The notes below the pieces were generated by a model that did no database searches, was not told the origin of the DNA, and saw only the letters and a program-made list of their open reading frames with translations. DNA of 9,947 bases. Source: Planctomycetota bacterium (GTDB taxonomy: Bacteria; Planctomycetota; SZUA-567; H5-PLA8). The DNA lies in assembly GCA_025355035.1 (NCBI GenBank), contig JANXLS010001142.1, positions 1-9,947 on the forward strand, written 5' to 3'. The first letter of the stretch is position 1. Every line of letters begins with the position of its first letter. This document shows positions 1-6,065 of this stretch, one piece after another. The position numbers were made by a program, and so were the translations under genes.

Positions 1-15
1 CCCCCCCCCCCCCCC
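1..15. repeat. Homopolymer C tract at the window edge
   Basis: Fifteen consecutive C residues open the window and are followed directly by ordinary sequence. A G:C run of this length is uncommon in bacterial DNA. It may be a real slippage-prone tract upstream of the ABC exporter or an assembly or sequencing artefact at a contig end. The sequence alone cannot decide. Confidence 0.6.
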
Positions 16-70
16 ACGGATGTCTGTGAAAATTTTAAGGCTTTTGTTTTTGTTTGGCGTCTGAAACCGT

Positions 71-2044
71 ATGATGGTCAATTCAATGCGAAATCTTTGG
101 CGTGCGTTCAAACTGGTTCTGCCTCATCGCGGAATGTTGGCGTTGTATTTGTGCACGGCGATCGGGCTGGCTGTTTGCGGCAGTGTGCCGCTGATTCTTG
201 CTCGTACTTTTATTTCACACCTTGAATCCGCTGGAAAGACGCCTGTTAAGCCGGCGGTTCCTTTAGTGCCAAAAGTTGTGGCGAAGGATAGCGAGGAAGA
301 TGATGGGGTTGAAGAGCCTGGCGCGGACCCGACGAAAGCGCTGATGGCGGCGTCAAAAGACAAGGACCTTTTTGGCGCGAAGAAATTCATCATCTCTTTT
401 TTTACGAAGATCAACGACGGGTTGAAAGCACGGTTTGGGACGGGGCGGGACTATATTTACGCACTGTGCGGATTGATCGCGATTTTTTCGCTGCTCAAAT
501 CGATACTGGATGCTGCGAATTCGTACATTTCGTCGTGGCTGGCTCAGCGCCTGCGGACTGAAGCGATTGAACGCGTGATGGCGAAATTGCTTTCGCTGGA
601 CATGCCCTATTTCGATTCGCATCAGACGGGCGATCTGGTCACGCGGATGGTGTCCGATGGCGAAAATCTGCGCAAGACGGTGAAGATTTTTCTCGATTTC
701 GCCCAGCAGCCCTTCATGATCGTGGCGCTGGTTTCCGTGGCAGTTTATTACGACTGGCGGTTATTTTTGATTGGCGCGATGGGTGTGCCTTTGATCATGC
801 TGGGAATGACGAAACTGGTGCGCCGGATCATTCAGCAGGCCAAGCGCTACCAGGAAAAGACGGCGGATATCGCTCAGGCGATGCTGCAGAATTTGAGCGG
901 GATTCGCGTGATTCATGCGTACGGCGCCGAGGAGTTGGAGGCGCAGGGGTTTCGCGGTTTAACGCGCAGCTTATTTAAGACGGGGATGAAGCGGAATCTC
1001 AACCGGTCGATCCAGCGGCCGCTGACATCGTTCCTGATGGGGTTGGGCGGAATCGCGGTGCTGGCGTGGGGCGGAACGCGGGTGATGGATCATCCGAGCC
1101 GGCGCGCCGTGGCGGATCTGTTGATTTTTATCGCCGCGCTGGCGATGTTGTACGAGCCGGTTTCGGCGATCATGCAGACGATTGGCGAGATCGCGGAATA
1201 TCTGCCGAACGCGGAGCGCATCTTTCAGATTCTGGACGTAAAGCCGACGATCGCGGACGCGCCGGGCGCGGTAGTTTGCCCGAAGCTGTCGAAGGAGATT
1301 GTCTTCGACACGATCGGTTTTGATTACGGGCGCGGAGCGGTGTTGCGCGATTTCAAACTGACGTTGCGGCAGGGTGAGAAGTTGGGGATTGTGGGGCGGA
1401 CGGGGGTAGGGAAATCGCCGCTGCTGTCGCTGATTTTGCGCTTCTACGATCCGACGACAGGGCGGATTTTGATCGATGGGACGGACATTCGATCAGTGAC
1501 GCTCGCGAGCTTGCGATCGCAGATCGCGCTGGTGACGCAGCAGCCGTTTTTGTTCAACGCGACGGTGGCAGAGAACATTCGCTATGGGCGCAGCGATGCG
1601 ACGGACGAGGAGGTTATCGCTGCGGCGAAAACGGCGATGATCCACGACGAGATCATGAGCAAGCCGCTGGGGTACAAGGAAATGTGCGGCGAGCGCGGCG
1701 GCGAATTGTTTTCGGGCGGGCAGAAGCAGCGCATCGCGATTGCGCGCGCGCTGCTTCGGAACGCGCCGATCCTATTGCTGGACGAAGCGACGAGCGCCTT
1801 GGATTCGCTCAAGGAAAGGTCCGTGCAGGAGGCCTTCGACAAACTGGAAGCGAATCGAACGTGTCTGATCGTGGCGCATCGGTTGAGCACGCTGGCGAAC
1901 GTGGATCGGATTTTGGTGTTCGGAGAGCAGGGTGGGGTGGAGGCGGTGGCGACGCATGCGGAACTGATGTCGACGTCGCCGACCTATCTGAATATGTGGA
2001 ACGCACAGAACGAGAACAATCGCGGCGCGTCGTTCGAGATTTGA
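71..2044 (+). CDS. MsbA-type ABC exporter (fused membrane and ATPase domains)
   Basis: This is a half-size ABC exporter expected to sit in the inner membrane as a homodimer and to flip or export lipids, lipid-linked sugars or other hydrophobic compounds; the substrate cannot be read from the sequence. Membrane segments are visible near residues 22-44, 128-155, 213-248 (two), 318-338 and 350-370. The coupling region around 180-201 (YFDSHQTGDLVTRM) is typical. In the ATPase domain I see the A-loop Tyr419, Walker A GRTGVGKS (442-449), Q-loop Gln490, signature FSGGQ (547-551), Walker B ILLLDE (567-572) with catalytic Glu572, and the H-loop His603. Two oddities: Pro450 follows the Walker A Ser where Thr or Ser is usual, and an acidic insert of about 80 residues lies between the first two membrane segments. 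Starts at 71, 74 or 86 are possible; none has a Shine-Dalgarno. Family assignment is firm, function beyond that is not. Confidence 0.95.
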   Translation: MMVNSMRNLWRAFKLVLPHRGMLALYLCTAIGLAVCGSVPLILARTFISHLESAGKTPVKPAVPLVPKVVAKDSEEDDGVEEPGADPTKALMAASKDKDLFGAKKFIISFFTKINDGLKARFGTGRDYIYALCGLIAIFSLLKSILDAANSYISSWLAQRLRTEAIERVMAKLLSLDMPYFDSHQTGDLVTRMVSDGENLRKTVKIFLDFAQQPFMIVALVSVAVYYDWRLFLIGAMGVPLIMLGMTKLVRRIIQQAKRYQEKTADIAQAMLQNLSGIRVIHAYGAEELEAQGFRGLTRSLFKTGMKRNLNRSIQRPLTSFLMGLGGIAVLAWGGTRVMDHPSRRAVADLLIFIAALAMLYEPVSAIMQTIGEIAEYLPNAERIFQILDVKPTIADAPGAVVCPKLSKEIVFDTIGFDYGRGAVLRDFKLTLRQGEKLGIVGRTGVGKSPLLSLILRFYDPTTGRILIDGTDIRSVTLASLRSQIALVTQQPFLFNATVAENIRYGRSDATDEEVIAAAKTAMIHDEIMSKPLGYKEMCGERGGELFSGGQKQRIAIARALLRNAPILLLDEATSALDSLKERSVQEAFDKLEANRTCLIVAHRLSTLANVDRILVFGEQGGVEAVATHAELMSTSPTYLNMWNAQNENNRGASFEI

Positions 2045-2054
2045 ATTTTTGTAA

Positions 2055-2107
2055 CCGTTCAGTCTCCTTAGAGGTGCAAAGAACGGCGAAAGAGTTTATT
2101 TTTTATT
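2055..2107 (+). terminator. Probable terminator after the ABC exporter gene
   Basis: CCGTTC (2055-2060) pairs with GAACGG (2081-2086), with a small CTC/GAG stem inside the loop (2064-2066 with 2071-2073). A T-rich tract, TTTATTTTTTATT, follows at 2095-2107. The 8-base gap between stem and T tract makes it a weaker than ideal intrinsic terminator. Confidence 0.4.
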
Positions 2108-2131
2108 GGGCGACGAGTAGGTCATTGAGCG

Positions 2132-2159
2132 TTGACAGATCGGTTCAGCGACTTAGATT
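2132..2159 (+). promoter_or_regulatory. Sigma70-type promoter for clpS, leaderless geometry
   Basis: A perfect -35 hexamer TTGACA (2132-2137) is followed after 16 bases by TAGATT (2154-2159), a 4/6 match to the -10 consensus. Seven bases separate the -10 box from the clpS ATG, so transcription would begin at or next to the start codon. There is no Shine-Dalgarno in front of the ATG, which fits a leaderless mRNA. Confidence 0.55.
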
Positions 2160-2166
2160 CGAGTGT

Positions 2167-2517
2167 ATGGCAAAGAAGACGAAACCCAAACCGGATGATG
2201 GTGGTGGAACATCGGTGATGAATGCGCCGGCAAAGCCTATTCGCCGCCCAGCTCCGCAATTCCATGTGATCTTGCACAACGATGACGACCACACGTACGA
2301 GTACGTCGTGCGGATGCTGATGACGTTGTTTGGAAAGACGGTGGATCAGGCGTTTGACCACGCGTGTGAAGTCGATGCGGCGGGCGTGACGATTGTGGAT
2401 ACGACGGCCTTGGAACGCGCGGAGTTAAAGCGCGATCAGATCAAAGCGTACGGAAAAGATCCGAACTTGGCGCATTCGACGGGGAGTATGAGTGCAAGTA
2501 TAGAACCGGCGGAATGA
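2167..2517 (+). CDS. clpS: ATP-dependent Clp protease adaptor ClpS
   Basis: ClpS is a small cytoplasmic adaptor that recognises N-degron substrates and hands them to the ClpA or ClpC unfoldase of the ClpP protease. The 116-residue product has a basic, flexible N-terminal tail (1-30) and the ClpS core from about 31 to 97. The core carries the family hallmark LHNDD (36-40), then HTYEYVV (42-48) and the conserved His65 that contacts the substrate amino group. By alignment from memory with E. coli ClpS, Thr38 is His42 here and the gatekeeper Met40 is Tyr44, so substrate choice may differ. The start at 2167 is chosen because the family tail begins there and a promoter lies immediately upstream; extending further upstream runs into the ABC gene in another frame. 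It is probably a single-gene transcript ending at the hairpin at its stop codon. Confidence 0.93.
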   Translation: MAKKTKPKPDDGGGTSVMNAPAKPIRRPAPQFHVILHNDDDHTYEYVVRMLMTLFGKTVDQAFDHACEVDAAGVTIVDTTALERAELKRDQIKAYGKDPNLAHSTGSMSASIEPAE

Positions 2518-2529
2518 GAACGCCGGTTC
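2503..2529 (+). terminator. Hairpin spanning the clpS stop codon
   Basis: GAACCGGCG (2503-2511) and CGCCGGTTC (2521-2529) form a perfect 9-base-pair GC-rich stem with a 9-base loop that contains the clpS TGA. No T run follows, so it may slow or end transcription from clpS, protect the 3' end, or act on both converging transcripts. Its right arm overlaps the GTTCAAA repeat element. Confidence 0.5.
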
Positions 2530-2554
2530 AAAGTTCAAAGTTATTGACGCGCAC
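2524..2554 (+). repeat. 31-base dispersed heptamer repeat, copy A
   Basis: After CG, the element reads GTTCAAA, GTTCAAA, GTTATTG, then ACGCGCAC. It matches positions 6999-7029 at 28 of 31 bases. Both copies lie directly downstream of a stop codon and both are built on a 7-base period. It lies between the converging clpS and DUF1080 genes. Confidence 0.75.
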
Positions 2555-2588
2555 TGTTAAAGCTACGCATCCCTCACCCCGCGCTGAA

Positions 2589-3236
2589 TTACTTCGTTTT
2601 GATGAAGACGTCTTTCATGTGGACTTCCATGGGCCCGCCGGCGTGGATTTGGAGACCGAAGAGACCGGTGCGATCGACCTTGTCGGCGGGTTCTGTTTCG
2701 GTGAAATCGACCATCATTGAGCCGTTGAGTTCGATGACGATGTGGTCGCCGTCACAGGAGATTTTGTACTCGTTCCAGTCGTCGCGTTTGACTGCCTTTT
2801 CGAGGACATCCGCGGGCGGTTTGACGAGGACTTTTTTGCGGCGGGATTCGTCGTACAAGCAGCCCCAATAGCCCTGGCCGACGTCCGCCTGATAGCCGAA
2901 CATTTCGCGCGAATTGGGGACGCGTTTGCTGCGGAATTGCATGCCGCTGTTCGCGTCACCCTTGGGATTATTGACGATCTTGAATTTGAAGACGAGGACG
3001 AAGTCGCCGAAGCTTTCGGTGGAGGCGAGGAATTCATTGCGTGAAATGCCGGGGCTTTTGCCGACGATCTCGCCATTCTCAGCCATCCACAATTTGGCGT
3101 CGCCTTCCCAGCCTGACAGGTCCTTGCCGTTGAACAGAGGCTTGAAGCCTTCCGGCGCGTCGGCAGCGAAAACGGCGGCTTGGAGAACACAGAGCAGCGC
3201 GAGAAGTGCTGCGATTTTCGAGGACTTCGATTGCAT
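2589..3236 (-). CDS. Secreted DUF1080 (3-keto-disaccharide hydrolase fold) protein
   Basis: The 215-residue product begins with a signal peptide (hydrophobic LLALLCVLQAAVFA, cleavage near residue 24), followed by one concanavalin-like DUF1080 domain filling the rest. Family hallmarks are FKPLFNGKDLSGW, NSGMQFRS, GYQADVG..YWGCLYDE, WNEYKI, and the closing GLFGLQIHAGGPMEVHMKDV block. Members of this family are numerous in Planctomycetota; some act on 3-keto-glycosides, many are uncharacterised, so a role in handling sugars outside the cytoplasm is an inference. The start at 3236 is chosen because AAGGAG lies 5 bases upstream and it gives a clean signal peptide; the open frame extends further but with no signal sequence or ribosome site. 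It converges with clpS and diverges from the malectin lipoprotein gene. Confidence 0.92.
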   Translation of the reverse strand: MQSKSSKIAALLALLCVLQAAVFAADAPEGFKPLFNGKDLSGWEGDAKLWMAENGEIVGKSPGISRNEFLASTESFGDFVLVFKFKIVNNPKGDANSGMQFRSKRVPNSREMFGYQADVGQGYWGCLYDESRRKKVLVKPPADVLEKAVKRDDWNEYKISCDGDHIVIELNGSMMVDFTETEPADKVDRTGLFGLQIHAGGPMEVHMKDVFIKTK

Positions 3237-3480
3237 GACGTCTCCTTGATGAGCAGGAAAAGCGGGGTCCGCCGGGGCGAATCGCGCGTCGTTTGGATGG
3301 ACTTCGTTTGCATACACCCGATTCGAATTGAAAGGAGGGGAATTCAAGAGCGCGCACTTCCGGGAGAAATTCCTAAATTGGCTTACTGTTCTGTCCGATA
3401 ATTCATTCGAACACTTCTTTAAGTTGATGAGGTTCGATCGTTTGTCGGGGGGCCGCGCGAGCGGAAATTGGGGATTGGCG
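3237..3480. other. Divergent intergenic region
   Basis: These 244 bases separate the DUF1080 gene from the malectin lipoprotein gene and should hold both promoters. The only hexamer I can point to is GATAAT at 3397-3402 on the + strand, a 5/6 match to -10, without a well-spaced -35. I see no convincing - strand promoter, operator palindrome or small gene. A purine-rich AAAGGAGGGG stretch (3331-3340) looks like a ribosome site but no sensible coding frame follows it. Confidence 0.4.
3242..3247 (-). promoter_or_regulatory. Shine-Dalgarno of the DUF1080 gene
   Basis: On the - strand AAGGAG lies 5 bases before the ATG at 3236. It fixes the start to the residue that opens a signal peptide. Confidence 0.8.
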
Positions 3481-4218
3481 ATGACACACGGAAACGGCTT
3501 TAAGTTGATAATTTCATGGTTTGCTATTGTTGCGCTGATGCTGCTGCCGGCATGCCACAAGTCGCACGAGGGTTCCGCTAGTGACTGCAAGGGGCAAGCG
3601 TGGGAGGCCTCGACTTCCGCTCCTGCCGCGACTGAGCCCGTGACAATCGCTCACTCGACGCAACCGCAGGTCGTTCCTAATTCGCCGAACGTTGGCGATG
3701 TGAAACCGGTCGAACCGAAAAAAGTCGATACGATACCGGCCGTAGCGAACGTGGAATCGTCGCCTGCGCGCAAGGCGATCCGCATTAAGGCGGGTGCTGC
3801 AGCTACGTGGAAAGACAAAGATGGCAACGAATGGCTTGCGGACGCCGGATTCACCGACGGCGCGATGGTCGATCTCGGCAAGGTCAAAATCGAAGGCACG
3901 GCCAATCCGGATCTGTACTCGAGCGAACACAGCAACATGGAGAAATTCTCGTGGCCGGTGGCGAATGGAAAATATGCGGTCACGCTGCACTTCGTCGAAA
4001 GTCCGGATGACGTGAAGAAGGCAGGCGACCGGGTCTTCTCGATCGACGTGCTCGGCGAAAAAATCAAAGGTTTGGACATTCTGAAAGAAGCGGGCGGTTT
4101 CAATAAAGCTCTGGTCAAGACGGTCCACATCACTGTCACCGGCGGCAAGATCGAAATCAGCTTCAAGGCCGAGCAGAAAGAACCGCAGATCAACGGAATC
4201 GAAATTCTACCCGAATAG
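3481..4218 (+). CDS. Malectin-domain lipoprotein
   Basis: The 245-residue product has a lipoprotein signal peptide (hydrophobic stretch 9-24, lipobox LPAC with the lipidated Cys at residue 25), a Pro/Ala/Val-rich linker from 26 to about 97, and a malectin-like carbohydrate-binding domain at about 99-243. The domain shows IRIKAGA, DGNEWLADAGF, IEGTANPDLYSSE, WPVANGKYAVTLHFVE, RVFSIDV and the terminal INGIEI strand, matching the malectin pattern of a beta-sandwich that binds di- or oligosaccharides. It is expected at the outer leaflet or periplasm, tethered by lipid. The start at 3481 has GGGG 7 bases upstream and gives a proper signal peptide; an in-frame ATG at 3427 and a TTG at 3328 would put a long hydrophilic leader before it. 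It is divergent from the DUF1080 gene, suggesting related sugar-facing roles. No catalytic domain is present. Confidence 0.88.
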   Translation: MTHGNGFKLIISWFAIVALMLLPACHKSHEGSASDCKGQAWEASTSAPAATEPVTIAHSTQPQVVPNSPNVGDVKPVEPKKVDTIPAVANVESSPARKAIRIKAGAAATWKDKDGNEWLADAGFTDGAMVDLGKVKIEGTANPDLYSSEHSNMEKFSWPVANGKYAVTLHFVESPDDVKKAGDRVFSIDVLGEKIKGLDILKEAGGFNKALVKTVHITVTGGKIEISFKAEQKEPQINGIEILPE

Positions 4219-4242
4219 AGTTTGGAGATTTTTTAGAAGGGG

Positions 4243-4264
4243 GAATGTGGAGTGCGGAGTGTGG
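4243..4264 (+). repeat. Heptamer tandem repeat after the malectin gene
   Basis: Three 7-base units follow each other: GAATGTG, GAGTGCG, GAGTGTG, then G. This lies 25 bases after the malectin gene stop and 34 bases before the -35 box of the next gene. It shares the 7-base period, though not the sequence, of the GTTCAAA elements. Confidence 0.6.
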
Positions 4265-4297
4265 CGCTCTAAACTTCAAGCCTCTCACTTCCCCTGA

Positions 4298-4326
4298 TTG
4301 CAAAAATTGCCGGTTCGCGCTATACA
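4298..4326 (+). promoter_or_regulatory. Promoter for the pseudokinase/FGE fusion, leaderless geometry
   Basis: TTGCAA (4298-4303, 4/6) and TATACA (4321-4326, 4/6) are separated by the optimal 17 bases. Six bases lie between the -10 box and the ATG at 4333, placing the transcript start at the start codon. No Shine-Dalgarno is present. Confidence 0.5.
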
Positions 4327-4332
4327 AAAACC

Positions 4333-5946
4333 ATGATTTTACCCGGCGACATCCTGTGGGACCGATTTCGGGTCATGCGCGTGGAAACAGAACGGACTGG
4401 CTGCGCTTGGCTGGCTCCGATCAACGCTTCCGGAACGGACGATCCGCGCAGCACACACCTCCTTCTCTCGCTTGAACCGACTCATCGCTCCGCGCTCGGC
4501 GACCTGCTTGCGGTGCTTTGGCGCGGATTGAATGTACCCGTTGAAAATGCATCCGATGCGGTGCTGCAAAACGGGGAGTCTCAAGCGCAACTGCCGCTGA
4601 TCGGTAACGTCGATTGGCGCGGCAATCCGGATCTGGGCGGCGTGGTATTGCTGGAGTCCGTACCCGAGGCGCGGCTGGAATTCATTGGCCGCGCATCGAT
4701 GGCGAAAGTTGTCCCAGCCGCGCTGAAATGGATCGCCGAACTCGCCTCATCGCTCGAACGACTGCTGACGATTTCATCTGCGGGACGAAACGGTTCAACC
4801 GATTTTTGCCGGGTCGCCTCGAAGCTGCTGAATCCCAGCGCGGTCAGCATGTCCAAAGATGTGACGCGGTTCATCTTTTCCACACAGATCGAAACGGAGT
4901 TGTCGCCGCTCGCGCCGCCGTTATGGACGCTCTACGCCGCGCCCGAAGCGATTGCCGGAGACACCAGCGACGAAGCAACGTTGGTTTTCGGTGTCGCACA
5001 AATCGCATTTGCGCTGCTTGTCGGCGTGTCGCATTCGGATGACAGGCAGGCGCGCGGCTGGAAATGGCTGGCGTCTCCCGACAGCGTGTTCAAAGAGTTC
5101 AAACTTGATCCGCGCGTCGGGAAAATGCCGAAGGAAGTTCAGGCGCTCCTGGCGAAATGCCTGCGCCCGCTCCCGGCGAATCGATTTGCGACGCTCGCGA
5201 AATTCCGAGCGGCCCTGAAGAAGGTTCTGCGTGTTGTGGGCGAAAGCAACGACGCAGAAGCGTTGCCGTTCTCCTCGCAAACCATCGAGAAGCCGGCCGT
5301 CGCGATTCCGCCCGGAATGAAATGGATTTCCGCCGGACCGTATCTCGCAGGTGAAAAAAAATTGCCGCGCACGCTTCGAGCGTTTGCCATCGATGAAACG
5401 CCGGTGACGGAACGGGACTACCGCGAGTTTTTAAAAGCCATGGATCGCGAGCCGTATCCCGACGGGCCGGGATCGCGCGGGCCGAAGTTCGATAAACATC
5501 CCGTCGTCAACATCACGTGGCGCGAGGCCGAGGAATTTGCCGAGCATTATGGCAAGCGGTTGCCAACCGCCTATGAATGGGAGAAAGCCTCGCGCGGGAA
5601 CGACGGGCGTAAATTTCCCTATGGAAACGAGTATTTGGTCGGCACGGGGCGGATGCGCGCAGCCGGAATCAACACGGCTCCTGGAAAAGAAGCAATTAAG
5701 GAAACCGCAGCCGTCAGCAGCTTCCCCAAAGGCGCTAGCCCCTACGGAATGCTCGATGCCGCTGGCAATGTTCTCGAATGGACCAGCACGGCCCGTCGCT
5801 TGGGAGAACGCATTTTTCGCGCGTTGAAGGGCGCGTGTTTTTTGGACGGCTCTGTTGAACTCTCGCGCTGCACGGCCATCCAGTACAAGAGTCCGAACAC
5901 GCGCGAAAATTTCGTCGGATTTCGTTGCGTCAAAGATGTGGATTGA
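4333..5946 (+). CDS. Pseudokinase fused to a formylglycine-generating-enzyme-fold domain
   Basis: This 537-residue protein has two domains. Residues 1 to about 300 look like a degenerate serine/threonine kinase: the end of the activation segment YAAPEAI (201-207), an alpha-F-like stretch DEATLVFGVAQIAFALLVG (213-231), and the closing LLAKCLRPLPANRF (272-285). The glycine loop, the VAIK lysine (LLLSLEP at 43-49), HRD and DFG are not recognisable, so phosphotransfer is unlikely. Residues 326-535 form an FGE-sulfatase (SUMF1/C-type-lectin-like) domain: IPPGMKWISAG, ETPVTERDYREFL, HPVVNITWREAEEFAEHYGKR, LPTAYEWEKASRG, GMLDAAGNVLEWTS and VGFRCV. The cysteine pair that binds copper in true FGE falls on Asp505 and Leu510 by my alignment from memory, so oxidase activity is unlikely too. 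Kinase-FGE fusions are common in Planctomycetota. No signal peptide or membrane segment is evident, so a cytoplasmic binding or scaffold role is an inference. Confidence 0.85.
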   Translation: MILPGDILWDRFRVMRVETERTGCAWLAPINASGTDDPRSTHLLLSLEPTHRSALGDLLAVLWRGLNVPVENASDAVLQNGESQAQLPLIGNVDWRGNPDLGGVVLLESVPEARLEFIGRASMAKVVPAALKWIAELASSLERLLTISSAGRNGSTDFCRVASKLLNPSAVSMSKDVTRFIFSTQIETELSPLAPPLWTLYAAPEAIAGDTSDEATLVFGVAQIAFALLVGVSHSDDRQARGWKWLASPDSVFKEFKLDPRVGKMPKEVQALLAKCLRPLPANRFATLAKFRAALKKVLRVVGESNDAEALPFSSQTIEKPAVAIPPGMKWISAGPYLAGEKKLPRTLRAFAIDETPVTERDYREFLKAMDREPYPDGPGSRGPKFDKHPVVNITWREAEEFAEHYGKRLPTAYEWEKASRGNDGRKFPYGNEYLVGTGRMRAAGINTAPGKEAIKETAAVSSFPKGASPYGMLDAAGNVLEWTSTARRLGERIFRALKGACFLDGSVELSRCTAIQYKSPNTRENFVGFRCVKDVD

Positions 5947-5972
5947 CGTGCTCTTTGAAAAATAAATACAGT
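5943..5972 (+). promoter_or_regulatory. Weak candidate promoter for the SPOR lipoprotein gene
   Basis: TTGACG (5943-5948, 5/6) overlaps the stop codon of the fusion gene, and TACAGT (5967-5972, 4/6) follows after 18 bases. This would leave an untranslated leader of about 85 bases. The matches are modest and chance occurrence is possible. Confidence 0.25.
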
Positions 5973-6065
5973 CCCGGGCAAACCATTCCGATAACTCCAA
6001 GATAAACGGTCGACACATTTTGCGTCTGAACGTTTCGCTGGTCGTTTGGGTTGGGGGAAATCGCC

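Noticed and set aside
1684..2517. A 277-codon + frame that contains clpS at its end
   Set aside because: Its first 160 codons lie inside the ABC exporter in another frame and resemble no protein; the ClpS-like part begins at the ATG at 2167, directly after a promoter.
3328..3480. TTG start at 3328 for the malectin lipoprotein
   Set aside because: It would add 51 hydrophilic residues before a clear lipoprotein signal peptide; the start at 3481 puts the signal at the N terminus.
2589..3590. A longer form of the DUF1080 protein starting at 3590 on the - strand
   Set aside because: The extra 118 residues look unlike protein, overlap the start of the malectin gene, and would bury the signal peptide; the ATG at 3236 has a strong ribosome site.
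5305..5946. FGE-fold domain as the variable protein of a diversity-generating retroelement
   Set aside because: Such target proteins often have this fold, but there is no reverse transcriptase gene and no template repeat of the C-terminal coding region in the window.
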